A stretch of 15,583 bases of DNA from Segatella salivae DSM 15606 (GCF_000185845.1 NZ_GL629647.1:169574-185156); one strand, 5' to 3'; positions 1-7,076 are shown, numbered from the stretch's first letter. A program made the numbers and translations. Notes: generated by a model from the letters alone, not told the origin.

Positions 1-185
1 TGCACACGACAGAAACACCAAATGAAACTTTTTCGTGCTTCTGCACACGACAGAAACACCAAATGGAACTTTTTCGCGCTTCTGCACACGACAGAAACAC
101 CAAATGAAACTTTTTCTATGCTTCTGCACACGTCAGAAACACCAAATGGAACTTTTTCATGCTTCTGCACACGACAGAAACACAA
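1..185. repeat. 41-bp tandem repeat array (end of array)
   Basis: Four full units start at 1, 42, 83 and 125, and a fifth, broken off near 185, starts at 166. Each unit begins TGCACACGACAGAAACACCA and ends with a T-rich stretch followed by GCTTC. Period is 41 bp, with one 42-bp unit (83-124). Units differ only at a few places: ATGAAA or ATGGAA, a variable CGTG/CGCG/CTATG/CATG stretch, and one CGTC for CGAC. The array runs off the left edge, so its full copy number is unknown. Because 41 is not a multiple of three, every frame stays open by repetition, which accounts for the open frame at 22-249. I do not think it is coding. Confidence 0.9.
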
Positions 186-202
186 AAGAAAATGTAAAAT
201 CA

Positions 203-234
203 CTTGCAATGTAACGATGTTATATCTATTTTTG
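203..234 (+). promoter_or_regulatory. possible Bacteroidetes-type promoter
   Basis: TATTTTTG at 227-234 fits the TAnnTTTG minus-7 consensus. Twenty bases upstream there is CTTG at 203-206, one mismatch from the minus-33 TTTG. It lies between the tandem repeats and the lipoprotein gene and would give a leader of about 160 nt. The assignment rests on pattern alone. Confidence 0.3.
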
Positions 235-403
235 CAAAATAAACGATAGTAATAACTGACAAAGGAAGATACGATTGAGAAGCCCCAAAAGATGAACGCA
301 AAACAAAAGTTACCGAATAACTACATAGGTTCAGTTTTCAAGATAAGATAGGGCTACTTCAACGATTTTTTCAATAAAAACTCGGTGATAACATTAAAGA
401 AAT

Positions 404-922
404 ATGGGAATGGACAGAAACAGTAAGAATGGAAGTCTAAAAGGTATGATTTGCTCTTTATGTGTCATATTAATGATATTTAGCTGTGCTGATAAACAGA
501 ATAGATATGGCATAAATTTTAACGACCAAAGGAGTATTATAAAGTTACCTCTATTGGATTCTTCTTGGATATATTCCCCCTCCTATACATCTGAGGGTGG
601 AACTTGGGTTAATCCGCAAAAAAAAGACGGAGTACCTTGTTATTTTCAAAAGCGCAATTTAATAAAGAACAATAGGATAATTTGGGAAAGTGATATATAT
701 TTGGGAGGCAAAACTTACACGACGATAGATGGAAGTATACGAGAATCTTTGACTGTTACATACTATTTTGAAAAAAAGAAATGGGAATATGTCTATCATA
801 CAGCTAAAAGAAACTACAATAGTAGTAACAGTCCTTCTCAAATTAAAGATTTATATAATAGCGTTGATATCGTACTATCAAAGTGTGAAGCTGACTCTAT
901 ACTCTTCTCTTGGAATCTATGA
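404..922 (+). CDS. small putative lipoprotein, function unknown
   Basis: A 172-residue protein I do not recognise. The N-terminus has a basic segment and then a hydrophobic stretch (residues 15-27) ending in I-F-S-C at residues 25-28. This is an acceptable lipobox, so Cys28 is probably lipidated by signal peptidase II after export. No clear Bacteroidetes surface-export signal (acidic run just after the Cys) is seen; the sequence continues A-D-K-Q-N. The mature part is hydrophilic, rich in Tyr, Trp, Ser and Asn, and ends near W170. A second in-frame ATG at 410 is an equally good start; an ATG at 446 would leave too short a signal sequence. It stands alone: tandem repeats lie upstream, and the composite transposon lies about 100 bp downstream. 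It could be a recent or narrowly distributed gene. Confidence 0.6.
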   Translation: MGMDRNSKNGSLKGMICSLCVILMIFSCADKQNRYGINFNDQRSIIKLPLLDSSWIYSPSYTSEGGTWVNPQKKDGVPCYFQKRNLIKNNRIIWESDIYLGGKTYTTIDGSIRESLTVTYYFEKKKWEYVYHTAKRNYNSSNSPSQIKDLYNSVDIVLSKCEADSILFSWNL

Positions 923-1029
923 TTGAATTATGGATATAAAACTAATCTTATTGTTGTATGACAATGTTTACTTTACACTCTCTGCTTTTTAATAAGAAAG
1001 TTAGTTGTTTACTTCTCAATACTACTTTA

Positions 1030-1045
1030 CTAAAGTTTTCCACCC
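1030..1045 (+). repeat. left inverted repeat of IS copy 1
   Basis: CTAAAGTTTTCCACCC matches the copy-2 ends with a single C-to-T difference. It lies about 100 bp before the transposase ATG, the same layout as in copy 2, and directly after the 8-bp direct repeat. Confidence 0.85.
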
Positions 1046-1142
1046 TCAAAAAGTTGGCTTAAAATAACAGTTTTTCAATAGTTATTGGTAACTTTGTAGT
1101 GCTTTATTACATTGATTAACAATAAATTAAAGAGTAACTATT

Positions 1143-1322
1143 ATGGATGCGAAACTAGACAATTTCAGCGAGATATCCAAGCTTTTGAGTGTTAAAAGTA
1201 AGATGAGTAGCGATAATCTCTCACTTTTCTCAAAATTTGGTCTTGGACGTCTACTCTGTAGGCTTTCTTTGGAGAAACACGATGGTATTTCCGCTATTCA
1301 ACTGATTCTTTCGCTTTGTCTT
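1143..1322 (+). pseudogene. transposase N-terminal fragment (IS copy 1)
   Basis: About 60 residues are intact, from MDAKLDNFSE to the stretch ISAIQLILSLCL. They match the N-terminal part of a DDE transposase family common in Prevotella/Bacteroides (probably IS4-like, by recall). The block L-F-S-K-F-G-L-G-R-L-L-C-R-L-S-L aligns with the copy-2 block L-F-G-K-F-G-I-G-H-L-L-S-R-L-S-L. After about residue 60 the reading frame no longer looks like the family, and neither the catalytic core nor the right end is present. A minus-7-like TAACTTTG at 1089-1096 without a matching TTTG may be the old transposase promoter. The open frame continues to 1571, but that part is not transposase-like. Confidence 0.75.
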
Positions 1323-1732
1323 TTGACCATTAGACGTATTGCATTTTCAGGCAGTGTATCTTGGTTACTTTCGGTTTTATCTTGGGTACTTCTCTTCCAA
1401 TCTTGGTTACTATTCCAGTTAATTGTACCCCCCCTTGTCTGCTCGTTATTCACAGAAAGGATATTGAGCCCGATTTCAAGCGTATGGGAAGTCACTTCTC
1501 GTACGAGCCATTATTTATGCCATTCAGACTGGTGCAACATTATCTGTGGAAGAGGTGTTTCTCGTGGTTGAAAGATCAAAATGTTCATTTTCAGCGCTGG
1601 GCTATCTCAAAAGTTAGTACAGATAACAGTTCCATGGGTTCAACGCTGAGAATGGGAGAAAATCGCTTAAAACTGCTACATAGTTTTAAACCTAACAAAT
1701 GGCAACTTGACTTTTACCTACAAAATCTATAT
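1323..1732. other. scrambled stretch, no intact gene
   Basis: This 410-bp stretch follows the broken transposase. Plus-strand frames stay open for long runs (one from a TTG at 1361 to 1765), but the translations switch character and match nothing I know. Around 1360-1420 there is a short imperfect repetition of TCTTGGTTACT, and a C-run (CCCCCCC) at 1429-1435 suits a frameshift. The most likely reading is decayed coding sequence, part of it perhaps from the lost half of IS copy 1. No right-end inverted repeat is seen here. Confidence 0.5.
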
Positions 1733-2977
1733 TTACATAGTTATGCCTTCTGTCAAATTCATTAAGTCCTGCACGCATTCTTTTATCTCTTTTTGAATAT
1801 CCTTGTTAAACAATTTTCTATATACATATTCTCGTCTCCAGTCATTATATTTAAAATCTTTTATATAAGCCCACCATTCTTCAGAACGTCCATCATGAGT
1901 CTTTTCTTGGATTCTCTGTTTAATATTTTCATTATCTTCTCTCGTTTTTGGACTATTATACCTTATCCCATAGCTTAGCTTATTGAAATTAGCATTCTTA
2001 AATTCAAAGCATATCTTTGCATAGTTCCACTCCTTCTTCCAAAGAAGGAAGTGACTATACTGCTGTTGCCAATAACCGTCCTCTGTCCGAAACTCTAATT
2101 CCAACCTCAACTCGTTGGCTATTTCCTCAACTTGCTTTCTTAACTCTACACCAATAACCTTATTGAGGATTCGATTATAGTTATCATGTATTCGGATTGC
2201 AGTAAAGATATTCTCGGAGTTCGCAAGTAATTCTATCAACTCCTTCTGTTTTTGCTCGTCCATATTCTGATACGTTAATAATGATAATAAGTTCCTATAT
2301 TGTATAATTGTCTCTCTTACTAAGGGCTTATCAAAAGCCTTCTCGGTACACTTCTGAAGCCACGGACGTATAAAATCTCTATAAGAAATACAAAAGTAAT
2401 CTTCGTTTTTCTTCATCTTCCTACTGCTTCCAGTAACGGATATATCATGAGGAGAATGTCCATCTAAGGTCAGATATAAAATTAGGAAATTCTCCAAACC
2501 ATACTTTTGCTCAGCAAATTGATAATACCTATAGAGTTGTTTAGTTTGATCGCTGGCATAAATTTTATTTTCTATGATAATAGCTTTTGTCTTATCACCT
2601 TGTACATTGCCTGATTCTATCAGAATATCCATTCTTCCTCCTTCTTCTTTATCCCTCGAGATACCACCTATCGACTTTTCAATATTTACAGTAGCATTGG
2701 TTGAATCAAAAACAAAGTTAGAGTATTTACTATCGCAAACGAAGTTTTGGAGTTGCTGGCAAAACAACTCTAAGAACATTGTTCCACAACTATGCGTACC
2801 TTTTGGGTCCATCAAAGCTGCAAGCATAGCTGAGTGCGTACGAACTTCATCATTCTCAACGTGCATTATCTTAAAAACATTAAAGTCTTCTCCACGCTTA
2901 CTTTTTTCTTTCTTCAAGAATTCATCTTCATCTATAAACCTTCGAATCTTATGCAATAGTTCTTTAATATCTTCCAT
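1733..2977 (-). CDS. PD-(D/E)XK nuclease-like protein (PDDEXK_4 type)
   Basis: A 414-residue protein. The visible core is G-R-M-D-I-L-I (D117), then I-I-I-E-N-K-I (E136, K138), followed by D-Q-T-K-Q-L (143-148): the D...ExK...Q layout of PD-(D/E)XK phosphodiesterases. The N-terminus has R-T-H-S-A-M-L-A-A-L-M-D-P-K-G-T-H (46-62), which I recall as typical of the PDDEXK_4 family (HS-x-LLxxLLDPxxxH). The C-terminal half (about 240-414) is helical-looking and Trp-rich, and may be a specificity or partner-binding part. Family members are largely uncharacterised; a nuclease role, perhaps in defence against foreign DNA, is inference. All catalytic residues appear present and the frame is intact, although the flanking IS copies are broken. 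It reads in the same direction as the gene at 3280-3891, 302 bp downstream of it, so it may need its own promoter. Confidence 0.75.
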   Translation of the reverse strand: MEDIKELLHKIRRFIDEDEFLKKEKSKRGEDFNVFKIMHVENDEVRTHSAMLAALMDPKGTHSCGTMFLELFCQQLQNFVCDSKYSNFVFDSTNATVNIEKSIGGISRDKEEGGRMDILIESGNVQGDKTKAIIIENKIYASDQTKQLYRYYQFAEQKYGLENFLILYLTLDGHSPHDISVTGSSRKMKKNEDYFCISYRDFIRPWLQKCTEKAFDKPLVRETIIQYRNLLSLLTYQNMDEQKQKELIELLANSENIFTAIRIHDNYNRILNKVIGVELRKQVEEIANELRLELEFRTEDGYWQQQYSHFLLWKKEWNYAKICFEFKNANFNKLSYGIRYNSPKTREDNENIKQRIQEKTHDGRSEEWWAYIKDFKYNDWRREYVYRKLFNKDIQKEIKECVQDLMNLTEGITM

Positions 2978-3279
2978 AAATTATTGTTTTTCTTTATGAT
3001 CTAAATCAGACCCACATGTCATTATAGCTTCATGATATTTCCTCGTGAAAAATGTTCCTTACAAACTAATTTAAAGAGCTGATAAAACAGGAAGTTCGTA
3101 ATCACTTTTAAGTTTAATATCATATACTACTATCTTCTACCCATTTCTCACATCGTGTAGGCTGTATGATGCAAACACTGACTGGCTTTCTCGCAGTGAG
3201 TGCCAGCACAGTGTGCGTAGTCGTAGGATAATTGGTTGTCTTCTTCAAGGGTCATAAGCTACTATTGTTACAAAAAAAT
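2978..3279. other. 302-bp intergenic region between the two cargo genes
   Basis: No open frame of note. It carries a strong hairpin at 3176-3213 (separate entry) and a weaker one near 3151-3171 (CATC/GATG arms). The part around 3140-3240 looks richer in GC than the AT-rich genes on either side. No TTTG/TAnnTTTG promoter pair was found on the minus strand for the nuclease-like gene. Confidence 0.5.
3176..3213. other. imperfect hairpin, possible structured RNA
   Basis: Outer arms CACTG (3176-3180) and CAGTG (3209-3213), then a 1x2 internal loop, then CTGGC (3182-3186) and GCCAG (3202-3206). Inside, CTC and GAG can extend the stem over a short loop. Neither strand shows a T-run straight after the stem, so it is not a standard intrinsic terminator. 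It could be a structured leader, a processing site, a small RNA, or nothing. Confidence 0.45.
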
Positions 3280-3891
3280 CTACACCCATTCTTTAACTGT
3301 TGTCCTTACCAAATCTAAAATCATAGCTTTATCTTTAGACTCTATAATATCATAAACTTTCCGACCCTTAAATGTTTGATAAATAGACAAACGAATAACT
3401 GGGATTTCCATTATAAGTCCAGTAACATCCCTTAGAAAGTCATAAAAAGCACGCTGCCTCCATCGTGAACTTCCAGCCCCATCTAAGCATCCATTATCAT
3501 CACTTTTTACAAACAACTTCTCTGATGAATTATTTTTCCAAAATCCTCCATGCTTACGGCAACCAGACTCGTATTGTGTACAGAAACGCATATATTCATC
3601 TAAACGGAAACCATTTATCATCTGATAAATATTAGAATTTAAAGTCTGTAATCTATATCTATTGAAATGATTTTCCTCATCCAATTCCAGAATAAACTCA
3701 GGGGTTGAAATATCCCACGAGCCAAATGTCAATGGAGGTTCTCCAAGTATTCCACCTAATTCTTTGTACATACTCTCCACCTCAGAATAAAACTCAGATG
3801 AAAGTAGAAACTGCCCCCTGGTAAGTTTTAGATGCTTTTTCTCCCCATATTCTTGCAATACGACCTGCTTTAAGATACTTTCTTTCCTCAT
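3280..3891 (-). CDS. hypothetical protein with nuclease-like E-x-D-E-x-x-H signature
   Basis: A 203-residue cytosolic protein, no signal peptide or membrane segment. I recall similar unnamed proteins in other Bacteroidetes but no established function. Visible features are F-G-S-W-D-I (57-61) followed by I-L-E-L-D-E-E-N-H-F-N-R-Y-R (67-80); a C-x6-C pair (C104, C111); S-R-W-R-Q-R-A-F-Y-D-F (142-152); and a hydrophobic strand I-P-V-I-R-L-S-I (163-170). An acidic residue, then E-x-D with a following H and R, then a late strand, resembles the DUF559/Vsr-like arrangement of the PD-(D/E)XK fold. That fold assignment is inference. The start codon lies only 20 bp from the left end of IS copy 2, so its promoter must lie at or within the IS. 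Probably the upstream member of the cargo pair. Confidence 0.6.
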   Translation of the reverse strand: MRKESILKQVVLQEYGEKKHLKLTRGQFLLSSEFYSEVESMYKELGGILGEPPLTFGSWDISTPEFILELDEENHFNRYRLQTLNSNIYQMINGFRLDEYMRFCTQYESGCRKHGGFWKNNSSEKLFVKSDDNGCLDGAGSSRWRQRAFYDFLRDVTGLIMEIPVIRLSIYQTFKGRKVYDIIESKDKAMILDLVRTTVKEWV

Positions 3892-4013
3892 TGTTTAACT
3901 TAGATTAGGTACTAAAGTTTCCCACCCAAATAAATAGATAGAAAAATAACAGTTTGTCGAATTTTCTTTGTAAATTAGTAATCGCTAAACAACTGATTTT
4001 AAAGACAAGACAA

Positions 4014-4044
4014 CAAAACTATTATGGAAGCAAAAATAAAGAAA
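4014..4044 (-). promoter_or_regulatory. possible outward promoter in IS copy 2
   Basis: Read on the minus strand, TAGTTTTG (4021-4014) fits TAnnTTTG, and 19 bp upstream is TTTC (4044-4041), one mismatch from TTTG. It would drive the gene starting at 3891 with a leader of roughly 115 nt. Weak on its own; supported mainly because that gene has almost no other upstream space. Confidence 0.25.
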
Positions 4045-4535
4045 ATAAGTGAGTTTACCCAAACTCTTGAGTGTTAAAACTCAAATGAATGATGATTTAT
4101 TTCATCTTTTTGGCAAGTTTGGCATCGGTCACCTATTATCTCGCCTGTCATTATAGATGACACCATGCTTAGGAAGAGTGGCGTGAGAAAGTCGGATTAG
4201 CAGATTTTCAAGGTTGCTACTTTAATAGCCAGATAGCCGATGCTACGCTGTGTTACCTTACATATACTGTCATGGCCTTGGAAAAGCGGTTCACAGAATA
4301 TCAAACTATGGGCGAACTCTTTTCAGACATGGAGGGCGATCTCATGGCACTCACGTTATGGAAACGAGTTCTTATCTGTATCGAACGCATTCTTCGCATT
4401 TTAGGAGAAACGCTTGGAATAACGCCCCAACACCTTATGGCTACAATCAGCAGAAACGACAAAGAGATGAGCAAAATCCTTGTAATGGCTGAAGCGTTGG
4501 AAAAATGGGATGAAGTATGTGGACAGTCTGCATAA
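4024..4535 (+). pseudogene. transposase remnant with internal deletions (IS copy 2)
   Basis: Three blocks of one DDE transposase are recognisable. First, an N-terminal block from ATG 4024 that is frameshifted near 4065, so the literal frame stops at TAA, but then reads L-S-V-K-T-Q-M and on to L-L-S-R-L-S-L by about 4155. Second, a short block I-I-D-D-T-M-L-R-K-S-G around 4150-4185 that corresponds to the first catalytic Asp region of the family. Third, a C-terminal block from about 4206 (D-F-Q-G-C-Y-F) through A-L-E-K-R-F-T-E-Y-Q-T-M-G to the stop at 4533-4535. The middle of the catalytic domain is deleted, so no active enzyme can be made. The family is probably IS4-like, by recall. The open frame from 4272 to 4535 is only the tail of this pseudogene. 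Confidence 0.85.
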
Positions 4536-4681
4536 CTTCTGTTAGTCACGTGTTAACAGTCAATGGATATGGGGGACGACAAGCAAAGGAAAATGAGAAA
4601 AGTTAGTGTTTTAAGGGGTGGGAAACTTTAGCTACTTTATTAATTTAAAATGTCTTTTTCTATTCGTCTGACAGTGTAAAT

Positions 4682-6985
4682 TCATGCTTCAGTGAGCTGT
4701 TTACTCATATTCATTGCTGCACGTCGGCCGTCTCCCATAGCCAAGATTACAGTTGCACCACCACGAACAATGTCTCCTCCGGCATAGATTTCTTTACGGC
4801 TGGATTGCATCTGATCGTTCACTGCGATAGTATTCTTGCGCCCAAGAGTCAGTCCTTCGATGCTTTTGGGCACTAAAGGATTAGGAGAAACTCCAACAGC
4901 CACGATGACTTGATCACATTCTATCGTAATTGTTTCACCTGTAGTTTCGGGTCGTCTTCGGCCACTTTGGTCTGGTTCGCCTAACTGCATGACATCAAGC
5001 ACAGCTGCCTTAACAGCGCCGTTCTCATCTGTTAGATATTCTTTTGGATTGTGCAAGGTCAGGAATTTAATACCTTCTTCTTTTGCATGCTTCACCTCTT
5101 CTATTCGTGCCGGCATTTCAGCCTCACTACGACGATAAACCAAGGTGACATCAGCGCCTAACCTCTTTGCTGTGCGGCAAGAGTCCATTGCTGTGTTCCC
5201 GCCTCCAACAACAAGCACCTTTTTCCCTAAATTAATGGGGGTGTCTGTGCTTGGATTGGCTGCATCCATGAGATTCACACGGGTGAGATATTCGTTACTC
5301 GACATAATATTGAGTGCATTCTCTCCTGGAATGTCCATGAAATTCGGTAGACCAGCACCTGAGCCTACAAAGATACCTTGGAAACCTTTTGCCTTCAGTT
5401 CGTCGATGCTAATGGTTTTACCGATGATGACATCCGTTTGGAAGTGCACGCCAAGCTTTCGAAGATTGTCAATCTCTGCCTCTACAATTCTGTTGGGGAG
5501 CCTAAATTCGGGGATTCCATATTTTAACACCCCACCAATCTCGTGCAAAGCCTCAAACACATAAACTTCAAAACCATTTTTAATCATGTCGCCGGCAAAA
5601 CTAAGTCCAGAAGGTCCAGAACCCACCACAGCCACCTTGATTCCATTCTTTGGTGCAAGTTCGGGCAAGACTGTTTGGCCACTTTCACGTTCAAAGTCAG
5701 CTGCAAAGCGCTCTAAATAACCAATCGCAACAGGTTCGCTTTTCATTTTGTGATGAATACAGCGACTTTCGCACTGCTTTTCTTGGGGACAAACTCGGCC
5801 ACAAACAGCGGGTAGGGCAGAGGTTTGTTTGAGCACACGTGCTGCTTCTAAGAAATTACCTTTCTCTATCTGCTTGATAAAGCCCGGGATGTTTATATTA
5901 ACGGGACATCCTTCCACGCATGTTGGCTTCTTACAATCAAGACATCGTTGTGCTTCGCGAATAGCCATTTCGGCAGTAAGTCCTTGATTGACCTCTTCTA
6001 AACGAGTTGTTGCACGATAAACAGGGTCAAGTTCGGGCATGCTAACACGTGGAGTCTTAATGCGATCTTTAGCTTTTAAGTCTACAACTTGTGCCTCTTG
6101 GTGATGTTGTTGGATAGGATTTACCGATTGATTCTTGGCAGTTGGTGCACCTTCATCTTTGCATACATGCGCCTGAAAGCGTGACATGTCTTCTTGTTCT
6201 ACAGCTTTAAACGTGCTCATGCGCTTAAACATCTCGTCCCAATCAACTTCAGCACCATTGAATTCTGGTCCATCAATACATACAAACTTTGTTTTACCAC
6301 CGATAGTTAAGCGGCAGGCACCACACATACCAGTACCATCTACCATGATAGTATTGAGTGAGACGTCAGTGGGAATGTTATATTTTTGCGTAAGAAGACA
6401 ACAAAACTTCATCATAATGGGAGGTCCGATGGCAAATACTTTATCAATGTGTTCCTGTTGAATGAACTTCTCAATGCCAATTGTAACCACTCCTTTTTCT
6501 CCATAACTGCCATCGTCAGTCATGATAATTAGTGCGTCACTTGAAGCTTTTACTTCTTCTTCGAGGATAACAAGTTCTTTGTTTCGTCCTGCGATTACAG
6601 CCAATACACGATTGCCTGCATCCTTCAATGCACGCATGATTGGTAGCATTGGGGCTACGCCTACACCACCTCCCGCACAGATAACCGTACCATAATTTTC
6701 AATGTGAGTAGGGTTTCCAAGCGGTCCAACCACATCTGCAATGAAGTCACCTTCATTGAGATTACAAAGCTTTGTCGATGATAGGCCAACCTTTTGTACG
6801 ACAAGTTTAATTGTTCCTCGAACCTTGTCAGAATCTGCGATAGTAAGCGGCATGCGCTCACCTTTTTTATCAACTCTTACGATGACAAAGTTTCCGGCCC
6901 GTCGACTCCGTGCAATCAAAGGAGCCTCAATGTCGAAACAAAATACTTTTTCTGAATACTGTTGTTTTGAAATAATTTTGTTCAT
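4682..6985 (-). CDS. NfnA-NfnB-like fused flavoprotein (NADH-ferredoxin:NADP oxidoreductase type)
   Basis: 767 residues, two proteins in one chain. Residues 1 to about 265 are PyrK/SudB/NfnA-like: flavin motif R-M-P-L-T-I (44-49), nucleotide loop A-G-G-G-V-G-V-A-P (104-112), and a [2Fe-2S] site with C221, C224, C236 and D216, the Asp-plus-three-Cys set known from NfnA. After a linker, residues 330-767 are GltD/NfnB-like: eight Cys for two [4Fe-4S] clusters (C348, C351, C356, C360; C395, C399, C405, C409), FAD loop G-S-G-P-S-G (455-460), NADP loop G-G-G-N-T-A (594-599), and C-terminal FAD motif A-G-G-D-I (735-739). Such fusions are usually labelled DHODH-B subunit/glutamate synthase, but neither pyrD nor a glutamate synthase large subunit is nearby. 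Electron transfer between NADH, NADPH and ferredoxin is the likelier role. The start ATG at 6985 fits the family N-terminus. Confidence 0.88.
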   Translation of the reverse strand: MNKIISKQQYSEKVFCFDIEAPLIARSRRAGNFVIVRVDKKGERMPLTIADSDKVRGTIKLVVQKVGLSSTKLCNLNEGDFIADVVGPLGNPTHIENYGTVICAGGGVGVAPMLPIMRALKDAGNRVLAVIAGRNKELVILEEEVKASSDALIIMTDDGSYGEKGVVTIGIEKFIQQEHIDKVFAIGPPIMMKFCCLLTQKYNIPTDVSLNTIMVDGTGMCGACRLTIGGKTKFVCIDGPEFNGAEVDWDEMFKRMSTFKAVEQEDMSRFQAHVCKDEGAPTAKNQSVNPIQQHHQEAQVVDLKAKDRIKTPRVSMPELDPVYRATTRLEEVNQGLTAEMAIREAQRCLDCKKPTCVEGCPVNINIPGFIKQIEKGNFLEAARVLKQTSALPAVCGRVCPQEKQCESRCIHHKMKSEPVAIGYLERFAADFERESGQTVLPELAPKNGIKVAVVGSGPSGLSFAGDMIKNGFEVYVFEALHEIGGVLKYGIPEFRLPNRIVEAEIDNLRKLGVHFQTDVIIGKTISIDELKAKGFQGIFVGSGAGLPNFMDIPGENALNIMSSNEYLTRVNLMDAANPSTDTPINLGKKVLVVGGGNTAMDSCRTAKRLGADVTLVYRRSEAEMPARIEEVKHAKEEGIKFLTLHNPKEYLTDENGAVKAAVLDVMQLGEPDQSGRRRPETTGETITIECDQVIVAVGVSPNPLVPKSIEGLTLGRKNTIAVNDQMQSSRKEIYAGGDIVRGGATVILAMGDGRRAAMNMSKQLTEA

Positions 6986-7032
6986 GGAGATTAGATAATG
7001 TTTTTGTGTGTTGAAATAATAATTAAAGCGAA

Positions 7033-7076
7033 AACATCAGCATTGACAAATCATTCAATCGGTCAATACTGATGTT
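7033..7076 (-). terminator. hairpin downstream of serS
   Basis: AACATCAG (7033-7040) pairs with CTGATGTT (7069-7076), and ATTGAC (7042-7047) with GTCAAT (7062-7067), with one mismatch between and a 14-nt loop. On the minus strand it is followed by a T-rich stretch (TTTTCGCTTTAATTATT) rather than a clean T-run. It begins 8 bp after the serS stop and lies in the 98-bp gap before the next minus-strand gene, so it probably ends or attenuates serS transcription. Confidence 0.6.

Larger units (their letters stand above)
3912..4631 (+). mobile_element. decayed IS copy 2 (about 720 bp remnant)
   Basis: Bounded by 16-bp perfect inverted repeats, CTAAAGTTTCCCACCC at 3912-3927 and its complement at 4616-4631. 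Only pieces of the transposase gene remain between them, so the element is an internally deleted copy that kept both ends. No matching direct repeat flanks this copy by itself; the right flank instead pairs with the left flank of IS copy 1. Confidence 0.85.
1022..4639. mobile_element. putative composite transposon with two nuclease-like cargo genes
   Basis: The outer left inverted repeat of IS copy 1 (1030-1045) and the outer right inverted repeat of IS copy 2 (4616-4631) are the two ends of one 3.6-kb unit. An identical 8-bp direct repeat, CTACTTTA, directly abuts both ends, at 1022-1029 and 4632-4639. This is what a target-site duplication from a single insertion of the whole unit would look like. 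The inner ends carry no such repeat, and the inner right end of copy 1 is not recognisable. Both IS copies are decayed, so the unit is probably immobile now. Cargo: the genes at 1733-2977 and 3280-3891. The insertion point lies between the lipoprotein gene and the 3' end of the gene ending at 4682, and disrupts neither. Confidence 0.75.

Noticed and set aside
1..185. CRISPR-like array
   Set aside because: The parts between conserved blocks are nearly identical from unit to unit, so there are no unique spacers, and no cas genes are present.
22..249. Open frame of 75 codons through the 41-bp repeats
   Set aside because: It is a product of the repeats. The unit length shifts the frame at every copy and all frames stay open; there is no protein-like composition outside the repeats.
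1361..1765. 134-codon frame starting at TTG
   Set aside because: It runs into the 3' end of the nuclease-like gene on the other strand and matches no family I know. It is treated as decayed sequence.
2574..2999. 141-codon plus-strand frame opposite the nuclease-like gene
   Set aside because: Antisense shadow of a gene with recognisable catalytic motifs.
3912..4631. Independent insertion of IS copy 2 with its own target duplication
   Set aside because: Bases next to its left end do not match those next to its right end. The right flank matches the left flank of IS copy 1 instead.
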